Source of the DNA: CAVPCY01 sp963702525
Lineage (GTDB): Bacteria > Actinomycetota > Coriobacteriia > Anaerosomatales > PHET01
Direction of reading: 5' to 3'
NCBI GenBank assembly: GCA_963702525.1
Contig: CAVPCY010000021.1
Location: 62,001 to 126,000, forward strand
DNA length: 64,000 nt
This document shows, piece after piece, positions 18,353-25,786 of the stretch. A model generated the notes under the pieces. That model ran no database searches. It saw only the letters and a program-made list of their open reading frames with translations, and was not told the origin of the DNA. Position numbers and translations under genes: made by a program. The stretch's first letter is position 1, and each line of letters begins with the position of its first letter.

Positions 18353-19567
18353 CTACTCGCCAGGGATTGCGACAGGGGTCCACGCGCCACTCTTGACCTG
18401 ATAGCCAGTGATGGCCTTGTTGGTGGTGTCGCCGTTCTGGTCGAAGGCAATGGCGCCGGTCACGCCGTCGGTGCTGGTGCCAGCAACCGCGGCGATGATG
18501 GCCGTCTTGCCGGCCGGCGAGCCGGCCTTGTCAGCGCCCTGCTCCTTCGCGACCTTGAGGATCGCGTTGATGATGAGGTTCGTTGCGTCGTACGCGTAGG
18601 CGTCGTAGGCAGCGATCTCATCGTTGGGGTACTCGGCCTTGTAGGCATCGACGAACGCCTGGCCGTTGGGGAGCTTGTCGATCGGCAGACCAACGGAGGT
18701 GCAGTAGTCGCCCTCGGCCTGCTCTGCGCCGGCAAGGTTGACGTACTCGGCGTCGTACAGACCGTCGCCACCCATCAGCGGGGCCTTGATGCCTGCGTCA
18801 GAGGCCTGCTTGGCCAGCAGCGCACCGGCGTTGTAGATGCCGCCGTAGTAGATCATCTCCGGGTTGGCGTCCTTGATCTTGGTGACCAGAGCGTTGAAGT
18901 CGGTGTCCTTGTCCGAGGTCTTCTCGGTGAACAGGACCTTGCCGCCCTTGGTCAGGAACTCCTTGGCGAACTCCGACGCGAGACCCTCACCGTAAGGCGT
19001 GGAGTCATCGATGACGACAGCGGTCTTGAGACCGAACTTGTCGAAAGCGTAGTCGGCACCGATGGGGCCCTGGACCGAGTCGATGGTGCAGACGCGGAAG
19101 ACGTTGTCGAAGCCCTGCAGGGTGAGCTGCGGGTTCGTCGACGCCGGCGAGATCTGGACGAGCTGGTTCTCGTTGTAGACCTTCGATGCGGGAATCGAGA
19201 CACCCGAGTTCAGGTGGCCCATGACGCCCAGAAGGCCCGGGGTCGATGCGAAGGTGTTGGCCACGGTGACGCCCGTCTTGGGGTCGCCCTGGTCGTCGCC
19301 GTCGACGCCCTCGAAGGTGATGCCGAGGCCCTTGGCCTCTTCGCCCTCGTTGGCCTGCTTGATGGCGAGAAGCGCGCCGCGCTTCATGCCCTGGCCGAGT
19401 GCGACAGCGCCCTGCGTGAGCGGAGCACCGATACCGATCTTGTACGTGGTGGCCTTGGCCACATCGGCCCCGCCTCCCGTGGTTCCTCCACCGCAACCCG
19501 TGGCGATCATGGCGACCGCGACGAGGGCGGCGAGGACGGCGAGGATACGCGTGTTACGCATCTTCAT
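18353..19567 (-). CDS. livK: branched-chain amino acid ABC transporter substrate-binding lipoprotein
   Basis: Periplasmic-type binding protein (Peripla_BP_6/Leu-Ile-Val-binding fold), 404 residues. The N terminus has a positively charged start, a hydrophobic core and a lipobox ending MIATGC (Cys ~25), so it should be an anchored lipoprotein; a Gly/Thr-rich linker follows. Family features include IGIGAPLTQGAVALGQGMKRG, LLGVMGHLNSGVSIPASKVY, ISPASTNPQLT and AYDAYAYDATNLIINAI. It could bind amino acids other than Leu/Ile/Val; ligand cannot be read from sequence. ATG at 19567 follows GGGAGGGACTGT. First gene of the operon livK-H-M-G-F. Confidence 0.93.
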   Translation of the reverse strand: MKMRNTRILAVLAALVAVAMIATGCGGGTTGGGADVAKATTYKIGIGAPLTQGAVALGQGMKRGALLAIKQANEGEEAKGLGITFEGVDGDDQGDPKTGVTVANTFASTPGLLGVMGHLNSGVSIPASKVYNENQLVQISPASTNPQLTLQGFDNVFRVCTIDSVQGPIGADYAFDKFGLKTAVVIDDSTPYGEGLASEFAKEFLTKGGKVLFTEKTSDKDTDFNALVTKIKDANPEMIYYGGIYNAGALLAKQASDAGIKAPLMGGDGLYDAEYVNLAGAEQAEGDYCTSVGLPIDKLPNGQAFVDAYKAEYPNDEIAAYDAYAYDATNLIINAILKVAKEQGADKAGSPAGKTAIIAAVAGTSTDGVTGAIAFDQNGDTTNKAITGYQVKSGAWTPVAIPGE

Positions 19568-19646
19568 ACAGTCCCTCCCTTGCTCCCGTTAGACCCACCT
19601 GAACTGAATGCGGCCGTCGTGTGTGTCCCCTCGGACTACGCGGCCC

Positions 19647-19700
19647 CTACAGCCATCCCGCTGTAGGACTTTCGGAGCGTAGCATATAGCCGACATATGC
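19647..19700. promoter_or_regulatory. two short inverted repeats upstream of livK
   Basis: The gap between the Rrf2 gene and livK (19568-19790) holds no gene. It contains a 7-bp inverted repeat CTACAGC/GCTGTAG with a 6-base loop (19647-19666) and a 6-bp repeat GCATAT/ATATGC with 7 bases between (19682-19700). They may be an operator or the end of the cysK transcript. No convincing promoter hexamers were found. Confidence 0.35.
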
Positions 19701-19790
19701 AACAACGAGCGACGTCTATTCGACGGGGCGCCCGCCAAGCCATGCGAAGTGGCGCCTCGCGCTCGTGGCGACCGGCGGGTAACCCAAGCC

Positions 19791-20207
19791 TCAGATGAAG
19801 TACATGGGAGACGCGTCGGCGTCGAGTTCCCTTTGGCGATTCGCAAGCGTACAGAGGTTGACACTGCCGAGGTGTTCCGCCAGGACATCTGCGGTTGCCG
19901 TCCACGCCTCCGCGCTTGCCGAGCCGGGCTGCCGAGGAACGTCGAGCACCGCCCCTTCGAGTGCCACGACCACCTCGCGCACGGTGATGCTATCGGCTGG
20001 CCGTGCGAGAGCACAGCCGCCCGCCGCTCCTCGCCTGCATCGGACGACGCCCGCACGCGCCAACGCGCTCATCTGCTGCTCCGCGAAGCGGCGCGGCAGC
20101 CCCATGCGTTCCGCGAGATCGCCCGCCACCACGTGGTTGCCCTGCGGCTGCATCGCGAGCAACACCAGCAGGCGTAGGGCGTAGTCGAGTCGCTGCGACA
20201 CACGCAT
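19791..20207 (-). CDS. Rrf2 family transcriptional regulator (CymR/IscR-like)
   Basis: A 138-residue winged-helix regulator. N-terminal DNA-binding part: RVSQRLDYALRLLVLLAMQ, HVVAGDLAERMGLPRRFAEQ and GVVRCRRGAAGGCALARP (wing). The usual Fe-S ligand trio is not preserved in the C-terminal half (only Cys in VNLCTL), so it resembles CymR, the cysteine-metabolism repressor, more than IscR. It starts directly after the cysK stop, in the same direction, so the two are co-transcribed and probably autoregulated through the repeat upstream of cysK. Cysteine-responsive control is inference. Confidence 0.82.
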   Translation of the reverse strand: MRVSQRLDYALRLLVLLAMQPQGNHVVAGDLAERMGLPRRFAEQQMSALARAGVVRCRRGAAGGCALARPADSITVREVVVALEGAVLDVPRQPGSASAEAWTATADVLAEHLGSVNLCTLANRQRELDADASPMYFI

Positions 20208-21161
20208 CTACTCGAGCCCCTCCCAAAGCGGGGTGCTCAGATAGCGCTCGCCGGTCGAGGGCGCCACCGTCACCACGAGCCTGCCCGCGAACTCCTCACG
20301 GGCAGCGAGCCGCAGCGCCGCGACGACGTTCGCCCCGCTCGAGATGCCGGCGAGGATCCCCTCCTCCGCAGCGAGGCGGCGAGCCATCGCGATGGCCTCC
20401 TCGCCGGTGACGGGTTCCACTCCATCGAGGACCGACAGATCCAGGTTGCCGGGAACGAAGTTCGCGCCGATTCCCTGGATGATGTGCGGAGCCGGCGTGA
20501 GCTCCTCGCCTCGCAGGCGTTGAGCGATGAGCGGCGACTCCGCGGGCTCGACTGCGATCGCGAGCGTGTCGGCATCCCGCTCCTTGAGGTAGCGCCCGGT
20601 GCCCGAGATCGTGCCGCCGGTCCCCACCCCCGCCACGAACGCCGCGATCCTGGTGCCGCTGGCGGCCGACTCGATCTCCGGGCCGGTCGTGCGGTAGTGG
20701 GCCGCAGGGTTTGAGGGGTTCTCGAACTGCTGGGGGATCCACGCACCGAGTTCGGCCGCCAGCCGTTCGGCCTCCGCGATGGCGCCTGCCATCCCCTTCT
20801 CCTTGGGCGTCAGGACGAGCTCGGCGCCGTATGCCCGAAGCAGTTTGCGCCGTTCGACCGACATCGACTCGGGCATCGTCAGAACGGTGCGGTAGCCGCG
20901 CTCGGCCCCTACCAGCGCCAACGCGATGCCCGTGTTGCCGCTCGTGGGCTCGACGATGACGGTGCGCCCACGCTCGATCTCGCCGCGCGCCTCGGCGTCG
21001 TCGATCATCGCCAGTCCGATCCTGTCCTTGACCGAACCGCCGGGATTGCGCGACTCGAGCTTGACCGCGACCACCGCAGGCAGCCCCTCCGCGAGAACGT
21101 TCAACCTCACGAGCGGGGTGTTCCCGATGGTCTTGTCGACAGCGTTCACAATGCCGTTCAT
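20208..21161 (-). CDS. cysK: cysteine synthase (O-acetylserine sulfhydrylase)
   Basis: PLP enzyme making cysteine from O-acetylserine and sulfide, 317 residues. Seen: NTPLVRLNVLAEG, the PLP lysine in NPGGSVKDRIGLAMI (~42), the substrate loop EPTSGNTGIALA (~71), the phosphate-binding GVGTGGTISGTGRYLK and the C-terminal GISSGANVVAAL. It is a standard fold-type II enzyme without a CBS domain. ATG at 21161 follows CCGAGGAGACCAGCC. It is transcribed from the promoter/operator at 21200-21245 and followed immediately by an Rrf2 regulator. Confidence 0.95.
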   Translation of the reverse strand: MNGIVNAVDKTIGNTPLVRLNVLAEGLPAVVAVKLESRNPGGSVKDRIGLAMIDDAEARGEIERGRTVIVEPTSGNTGIALALVGAERGYRTVLTMPESMSVERRKLLRAYGAELVLTPKEKGMAGAIAEAERLAAELGAWIPQQFENPSNPAAHYRTTGPEIESAASGTRIAAFVAGVGTGGTISGTGRYLKERDADTLAIAVEPAESPLIAQRLRGEELTPAPHIIQGIGANFVPGNLDLSVLDGVEPVTGEEAIAMARRLAAEEGILAGISSGANVVAALRLAAREEFAGRLVVTVAPSTGERYLSTPLWEGLE

Positions 21162-21199
21162 GGCTGGTCTCCTCGGAGCGTGGTCCGTCCCTACCGGGG

Positions 21200-21245
21200 A
21201 TTGTACGCTGGGTGCGGGCGATTATCACGCACCATTATCGTGCGT
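21200..21245 (-). promoter_or_regulatory. candidate cysK promoter with overlapping operator
   Basis: On the - strand, GTGATA (21223-21228) and TACAAT (21200-21205) are separated by 17 bases, a plausible -35/-10 pair 40 bases before the cysK start. The -35 overlaps a repeat element: the decamer ATTATC(A/G)(C/T)GC occurs twice on the + strand, 13 bases apart (21221-21230 and 21234-21243), and ACGCAC/GTGCGT form an inverted repeat (21227-21232 / 21240-21245). This is a likely binding site for the Rrf2 protein encoded behind cysK. Confidence 0.55.
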
Positions 21246-21329
21246 AATCTGCGCTTTGTCCGTGCTTCGCTCCGGGCCGCCCATCGGCTACGCTTCTGAT
21301 GTGCTCACACTCGGCCGGAAGGGAGACAC

Positions 21330-21557
21330 ATGGGCCTCGAGTTCTGGGCGTGGCTCACTGTCAGCTTGATCCTTCTGGCCGGCGAGGTCCTCAGCCCCGG
21401 ACTGTTCATGCTCCCTTTCGGGCTGGGGGCCTTGAGCGCGGCCATCGCCAGTGTCGTCACCGATCAGACCGCCGTGCCGTGGATCGCGTTCTTCGGCGTG
21501 TCGAGCCTGCTGCTGGTGCTGTTCCAGCGCGTACTCGCTCGCCGCAGGAACCGTTAG
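21330..21557 (+). CDS. short NfeD-like membrane protein
   Basis: A 75-residue protein with two or three hydrophobic segments: a first helix (AWLTVSLILLAGEVLSPG), then LFMLPFGLGALSAAIASVV and WIAFFGVSSLLLVLFQRVL, ending in basic residues. The motif LxxGEVLSPGLFMLPFGLGAL is typical of the NfeD/YbbK membrane part, but the usual C-terminal OB-fold domain is missing, so this is a membrane-only form. ATG at 21330 follows GGAAGGGAGACAC. It overlaps the end of the next gene on the other strand by 4 bases. Confidence 0.7.
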   Translation: MGLEFWAWLTVSLILLAGEVLSPGLFMLPFGLGALSAAIASVVTDQTAVPWIAFFGVSSLLLVLFQRVLARRRNR

Positions 21558-22381
21558 CGTGCGGGCACGGAGACGTAGGCGGTGAGGTGCATCGCACCTT
21601 GCGCGTCCGAATCCCCCGCCGGTCCCGCGCTCTGGGTCGACTTTGCCGAGTCCTCCTCGACCACCCATAGGACGTATCCGTCTTTGACCGCGCGGAGTTG
21701 CTCGCACGACTTGTTCGTGCCGATCCTCCAGCCGTCAGCCGCTATCGCCAGGGCGAATGCATCCCACGCCCTCACGCGGTTCCGCGTGCGCACGCTCCAA
21801 CGCCCGGCCCAACGCCCTCCCGACGCCTGCTCGACAGCCATCCGCGGCTGTGACAACGCCATACTGCCAGGCTCCCACACGTCTTGCGGCAGCGATTCGA
21901 GCACCGCCCTACCGGCGGGAGGCCAGTTCATGCGCACGTACTGGCCCAGCCCCAGGGCCGAGAGCAGCAGCAGCGAGAGCACCGCTACGACGGTGACGCC
22001 CATGATGGGGTCTTGACCTTCTCGGCCGATAAGATCCAGCAGCCCGGCAAGCAGAGTCGCCGCTCCGGCCCAGAAGCTCGTCAGCAGCCAGGGCACGGCT
22101 CCCACCCTGGCGAAAGCGACCGCGCAAGCGACACATATCGCAGTCCCCAGGACAAGGAACGCGATGGTGCCCGCACGCGGCTGCGCGAGGTAGATGATCG
22201 CGGCAACGAGTACCGCGACCCCGGTGCTCACGTAGATCTCTGGCCGCAGCGGCCCGGTGACGACGATCAGCGCCACCGCGCCGGCGATCGCCGAGCCCGT
22301 GACCGCCACTCGAAGCATAGGTGGGCGCCCGTCGCCCTTTCCCACGGCCAGTGTGTCGCCGGAACCTGAGTGCGTCGCCAA
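21554..22381 (-). CDS. hypothetical membrane protein
   Basis: A 275-residue protein not recognised. The N-terminal half has about five hydrophobic segments (VTGSAIAGAVALIVV; YVSTGVAVLVAAIIYLA; TIAFLVLGTAICVACAVAF; FWAGAATLLAGLLDLIG; VTVVAVLSLLLLSALGLG), followed by a soluble ~120-residue domain with several Trp (WPPAGRAVL, GRWAGRWSVR, GWRIGTNKSCEQLR, GYVLWVVEEDS). It lies downstream of the Rieske fusion gene (10 bases between them), so it may share its transcript. No function can be assigned. Confidence 0.6.
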   Translation of the reverse strand: MATHSGSGDTLAVGKGDGRPPMLRVAVTGSAIAGAVALIVVTGPLRPEIYVSTGVAVLVAAIIYLAQPRAGTIAFLVLGTAICVACAVAFARVGAVPWLLTSFWAGAATLLAGLLDLIGREGQDPIMGVTVVAVLSLLLLSALGLGQYVRMNWPPAGRAVLESLPQDVWEPGSMALSQPRMAVEQASGGRWAGRWSVRTRNRVRAWDAFALAIAADGWRIGTNKSCEQLRAVKDGYVLWVVEEDSAKSTQSAGPAGDSDAQGAMHLTAYVSVPAR

Positions 22382-22390
22382 TGGGGTCGC

Positions 22391-23074
22391 CTACCGCGTG
22401 CGGCCAAGCGCCACCGTCACGAGCACTTCACCCTCGCGAACGGCGGTCGGGTACGTGCGTACGTCCGCATTGGGGTGGTCGGTCGTACCGTCGCGAACGT
22501 CGTATCGCCAGCCATGCCAGGGGCACACGAGCGTGGGCCCGTCCACAAAGCCGTCCGCCAGGGGGGCGAACGCATGCCTGCACACGTTCGACAGCGCGAA
22601 GACGTCGTCGCCTACACGGACCACGGCGATGTCGTTCTTGCCGATCTTGACGTGACGCGCGGTGTTCTCGGCGAGGTCCTCGAGGCGACACACGGGAACC
22701 TGGACGCTGGTGCCCGGCTCGGCCTCCTCGATCACTCCGATCAGCTCCGCGCCGTCCTCGACATCGGTGCGAATGAACAGCCCGCACCAGCACTTCCCGA
22801 GCGCCGCGAACTGGTCGCGGAAGAACGGTATGCACGGGCACACGATCTTGAAGTCTTCCTTGGGATCGCCGGTCCTGACCCGGCACGGGCAGAACACGTC
22901 GCCGTCCCGCTCGAGGATCTCGAGTTCGCTTGCGAGCACCTCGTCAACGAACTCGGTCTCGGTGTTGAACTTGTAGCCCAGACGCTCGGCGAACGGGCCC
23001 ATGTACTCTTTGAGGTCGTCGGTTGTCACGCCGGGGTGAAAGACCCGCCGGACGTTGCGCTGGTCAGCAGTCAT
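22391..23074 (-). CDS. fusion of ferredoxin-thioredoxin reductase catalytic domain and Rieske [2Fe-2S] domain
   Basis: A 227-residue two-domain redox protein. Residues 1-100 match the catalytic chain of ferredoxin:thioredoxin reductase, with CPC at 62-64, CPC at 79-81 and CWC at 95-97, the ligands for a [4Fe-4S] cluster plus the redox disulfide; classical enzymes have CHC at the third site. Residues ~125-227 form a Rieske domain with C165-R-H167 and C184-P-W-H187. It is followed, on the 5' side of the operon, by a glutaredoxin 9 bases away. I infer that electrons pass between the Fe-S centres and the glutaredoxin dithiol; direction is unknown. The fusion itself is plainly read from one uninterrupted frame. 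Confidence 0.88.
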   Translation of the reverse strand: MTADQRNVRRVFHPGVTTDDLKEYMGPFAERLGYKFNTETEFVDEVLASELEILERDGDVFCPCRVRTGDPKEDFKIVCPCIPFFRDQFAALGKCWCGLFIRTDVEDGAELIGVIEEAEPGTSVQVPVCRLEDLAENTARHVKIGKNDIAVVRVGDDVFALSNVCRHAFAPLADGFVDGPTLVCPWHGWRYDVRDGTTDHPNADVRTYPTAVREGEVLVTVALGRTR

Positions 23075-23083
23075 GAGGCCCGC

Positions 23084-23329
23084 CTACAAGCCGATGACCT
23101 TGGCGATCTTGGACTTGTTGAAGCCCACGACCACCTCGCTGTCGGCGACGAGCACGGGAAACGAGGTGCCGCCCGAGAGTTCCTTGACCCTGTCGATGGC
23201 ACCTTGCTTCTCGTCGCCCTCGAGCATATCGACCTCAGTGAGCGTGTACGTGATCCCGTGATCGTCGAGGTAGCGCTTGGTCATTCGGCAGTACGGGCAG
23301 GTAGACAGCGCATAGAGGTGAATGTCCAT
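23084..23329 (-). CDS. glutaredoxin family protein
   Basis: An 81-residue thioredoxin-fold protein. The active site CPYC is at residues 11-14, followed by MTKRYLDDHGITYTLTEVDM and the cis-proline segment GGTSFPVLV, then VVVGFNKSKI. NrdH/glutaredoxin size. ATG at 23329 follows AAGGAGCTAC. Being directly before the FTR/Rieske fusion suggests it is the disulfide partner in place of thioredoxin. Divergent from the NDH-2-like gene. Confidence 0.88.
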   Translation of the reverse strand: MDIHLYALSTCPYCRMTKRYLDDHGITYTLTEVDMLEGDEKQGAIDRVKELSGGTSFPVLVADSEVVVGFNKSKIAKVIGL

Positions 23330-23462
23330 GGTAGCTCCTTGCGCGGCTTGCATAGCGGCGGGCGGAAGGCGTTGCGTATCTGTGGGCGTGTATTCCCGAA
23401 AGTGCGCCGATGAATCGATTTGGGGCATCAATGCATCTGGACCACGACCGAGGAGAACACCC

Positions 23463-24731
23463 ATGAGCGCGACACCCAGTGCGTGCACGCCGACGGACGG
23501 CACTCTCAAGCGCGTGGTCATCGTCGGCGGCGGGTACGCGGGCACCACGCTGGCGGTCGGGCTGGGTCGCGCGCTCAAGCGGAAGGCGGCCCGGGACGTC
23601 GAGGTGCTCCTGATCGAGCCCAACCCCTGCCAGCAGGCGCTCTCCGAGCTCGACCTCGTCGCTGTTGGCCCCGAGCGCCCCGAGTTCTGCGAGCTGTGGC
23701 TTCCGGCGGTGCTCAAGAACATGCCGGTACGCACCTGCTTCAACCGCGTCGAGACGATCGACCCCGAGCGGCAGGTCGTGACCACCTCGGACGGGAACGA
23801 GGTGGGCTACTGGCGCATCGCCGTGTGCACGGGAGCCGTGCCGAGCGTGCCGCCTATCCCGGGGCTCGCCGAGCATGCCGTGACGATGTGGTCGGTCGCC
23901 GACGCGCAAGAGCTCCAGCGACGCGTCAACGCGCAGCTCAAGATTGCGGCGCGCATGCCGGATTCCTCGCAGCGCCAAGAGGCGCTCTCAGTGACGGTAT
24001 GCGGTGGCGGCGCGACCGGGATCGAGATCATCGGGACCATCGGCCAGCTGCTGCCCAAACGAGCCGCCGAGATCGGCCTGGATCCAGAGGACCTGAGGAT
24101 GAGCCTCGTCGAGGGTCGACCGCAGATCCTCTACGACCTGCCGGAAGCCCAGCGACTCCGCGCCACGGATCGGCTCGAGAAGCTGGGCGTGCGGGTGTAC
24201 GCCGGATCGATGGTCGAGCGCGTGACCGCCGAGGAGGTCGTGCTCGAAGACGGCACGAGTGTGCCGTCGACCGTGCTGGTGTGGGCCGGCGGAGCCAAGG
24301 CCGACCCACACGCCGCACTGTGGGGGTTCGAGCTCTCGCCGTCGCGCCGGATCCTGGTGACGCCCGATCTCAAGACGCAGGGCTTCGAGAGCGCCTACGC
24401 GCTCGGTGACGTGTCCGAGTTCCGCGACCCGGAGTCCAACCGAGTGCTGCCGATGCTCGCTCAGTTCGCGATCAGAGAGGCCCAACACACCGTCGACAAC
24501 ATCTTGCGCGAGCTTGATGGCCGTGCGACCGAACCGTACGTCCCTCACATGCACGGCGAGTTCGTCAGCGTGGGCCCGAGTTGGGGTGTCGGGTGGATGT
24601 GGAACCTGAAGCTGTCCGGGGTCCCGGCCATCTTCATGAAGCGCCTGACGTACGTGCTGTACTGGTGGCAGGTCGGCGGGGTGAGACTCGCGTGGCGCAG
24701 GGGGCGCGAGTTGCTCGCGATGCAGCGTTAG
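23463..24731 (+). CDS. FAD-dependent NAD(P)H dehydrogenase, NDH-2-like
   Basis: A 422-residue two-dinucleotide-binding-domain flavoprotein. Seen: the FAD motif VVIVGGGYAGTTLAVGLG (~18-35), the NAD(P) motif VTVCGGGATGIEIIGTIG (~178), VLVWAGGAKADP and the second FAD motif SAYALGDVSEF. The C-terminal segment is amphipathic with Trp-rich stretches (WGVGWMWNLKL, YVLYWWQVGGVRLAW), consistent with membrane association as in NDH-2. Substrates are not clear; it could oxidise NADH with quinone or serve the neighbouring thiol redox genes. ATG at 23463 follows GAGGAGAACACCC. Confidence 0.8.
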   Translation: MSATPSACTPTDGTLKRVVIVGGGYAGTTLAVGLGRALKRKAARDVEVLLIEPNPCQQALSELDLVAVGPERPEFCELWLPAVLKNMPVRTCFNRVETIDPERQVVTTSDGNEVGYWRIAVCTGAVPSVPPIPGLAEHAVTMWSVADAQELQRRVNAQLKIAARMPDSSQRQEALSVTVCGGGATGIEIIGTIGQLLPKRAAEIGLDPEDLRMSLVEGRPQILYDLPEAQRLRATDRLEKLGVRVYAGSMVERVTAEEVVLEDGTSVPSTVLVWAGGAKADPHAALWGFELSPSRRILVTPDLKTQGFESAYALGDVSEFRDPESNRVLPMLAQFAIREAQHTVDNILRELDGRATEPYVPHMHGEFVSVGPSWGVGWMWNLKLSGVPAIFMKRLTYVLYWWQVGGVRLAWRRGRELLAMQR

Positions 24732-24785
24732 GCCGGACTCCCCGTCTTTCGCGAGCCCGCCGTGCTCGATCGCGGTAGTCCCGAG

Positions 24786-24814
24786 TCATCAACCCGCAAT
24801 CATTAGGGTATACT
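24786..24814 (+). promoter_or_regulatory. candidate promoter upstream of metallo-hydrolase gene
   Basis: A good -10 hexamer TATACT (24809-24814) with a weak -35 TCATCA 17 bases upstream. The start of the metallo-beta-lactamase-fold gene is about 120 bases downstream, so the transcript would include the hairpin at 24871-24894. Confidence 0.35.
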
Positions 24815-24870
24815 CATCGACGGTGACCCGCCCGCACGCAGCGATGCGTGTCAGTGGGGAGGGGAGTGAA

Positions 24871-24894
24871 AAGGCGAGCCCGCTGGCTCGCCTT
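24871..24894 (+). terminator. 10-bp hairpin, terminator or leader element
   Basis: Perfect inverted repeat AAGGCGAGCC / GGCTCGCCTT with a 4-base loop, preceded by GTGAA and followed by CTCGCATCTC. It may terminate the NDH-2-like transcript. Because a TATACT box lies upstream of it, it may instead be part of the leader of the next gene. Confidence 0.5.
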
Positions 24895-24937
24895 CTCGCA
24901 TCTCATGAGGTCAGTCCCGCGGTGTACACTGCGCTGC

Positions 24938-25753
24938 ATGGTCAACGCTCACTCCCTGCGGGTCGTGTTCCTCGGGTCTGGCTCCTCTGGAAACGCCGCC
25001 GCAATCACCGACGGCATGACGACCGTGCTGATGGACTGCGGGTTCTCGGCACGCGAGACTTCCCGCAGGCTGGCGGCGGCGGGTATCTCGGCGCAGAGCG
25101 TGCAGGCGCTCCTCGTGACCCACGAGCACAGCGACCACATCCGCGGCATCGACGTGTTCAGCCGCCGCCACGCGTCGGTCTGCCCGGTCTACGCGACGCG
25201 GGGCACCCTGGCCGCCCTTGCGTCCAAGGCACGCGTGGATCGTCCGAGCACCGTGCGTCCCGGCGAGCCGCTGCGGATCGGGACGCTGTCGATACTCCCC
25301 TTCCGCACATCACACGACGCGGCGGAACCCGTAGGCTACCGGTTCGAGAGCGCGGGCTCGGCTATCGGCATCGCAACCGACACCGGGGTGCTCACCAGCG
25401 AAGCGGCCGAGGCGCTCGCCGATGTGGACATCCTGTGCCTCGAGAGCAATCACGACCTGCGCATGCTTGAGCAAGGCCCGTATCCCGCGTTTCTCAAGCG
25501 CCGTATCCGCTCGAAATCGGGCCATCTGTCAAACGACGACGCCGCCGAAGCCCTCGCAAGACTGGCGTCCGACCGGCTTCGCGCCGTCTTCGCCCTGCAC
25601 CGCTCGCGCACGAACAACACCGCCGGCCTCGCTGCCGAGTCGCTCGGCGCAAGTGCCGGACGGATCGGCCTTGACGTGCGCATCGTGGTCGCACATCAGC
25701 ACGAAGTGTGCGACTCCCACCCGCCTCAAGGCGAGCTCTTCGGCGCCCAGTAG
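24938..25753 (+). CDS. MBL-fold metallo-hydrolase, WalJ/YycJ-like
   Basis: A 271-residue metallo-beta-lactamase-fold protein. Seen: the start LGSGSSGNAAAITDG, metal motif VTHEHSDHIRGI (HxHxDH), FRTSHDAAEPVGY (third His), IATDTG (Asp) and LESNHD, and a final LHRSRTNN matching the HLSxxNN pattern of YycJ/WalJ exonuclease-like proteins. In Firmicutes WalJ takes part in coordinating cell wall and replication; here the neighbourhood gives no specific clue. ATG at 24938 is chosen as the first Met before the conserved LGSGSSGN. Confidence 0.85.
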   Translation: MVNAHSLRVVFLGSGSSGNAAAITDGMTTVLMDCGFSARETSRRLAAAGISAQSVQALLVTHEHSDHIRGIDVFSRRHASVCPVYATRGTLAALASKARVDRPSTVRPGEPLRIGTLSILPFRTSHDAAEPVGYRFESAGSAIGIATDTGVLTSEAAEALADVDILCLESNHDLRMLEQGPYPAFLKRRIRSKSGHLSNDDAAEALARLASDRLRAVFALHRSRTNNTAGLAAESLGASAGRIGLDVRIVVAHQHEVCDSHPPQGELFGAQ

Positions 25754-25786
25754 GGTTGTGTCGGGAGCCGTGGCTCGCGAGGACCG

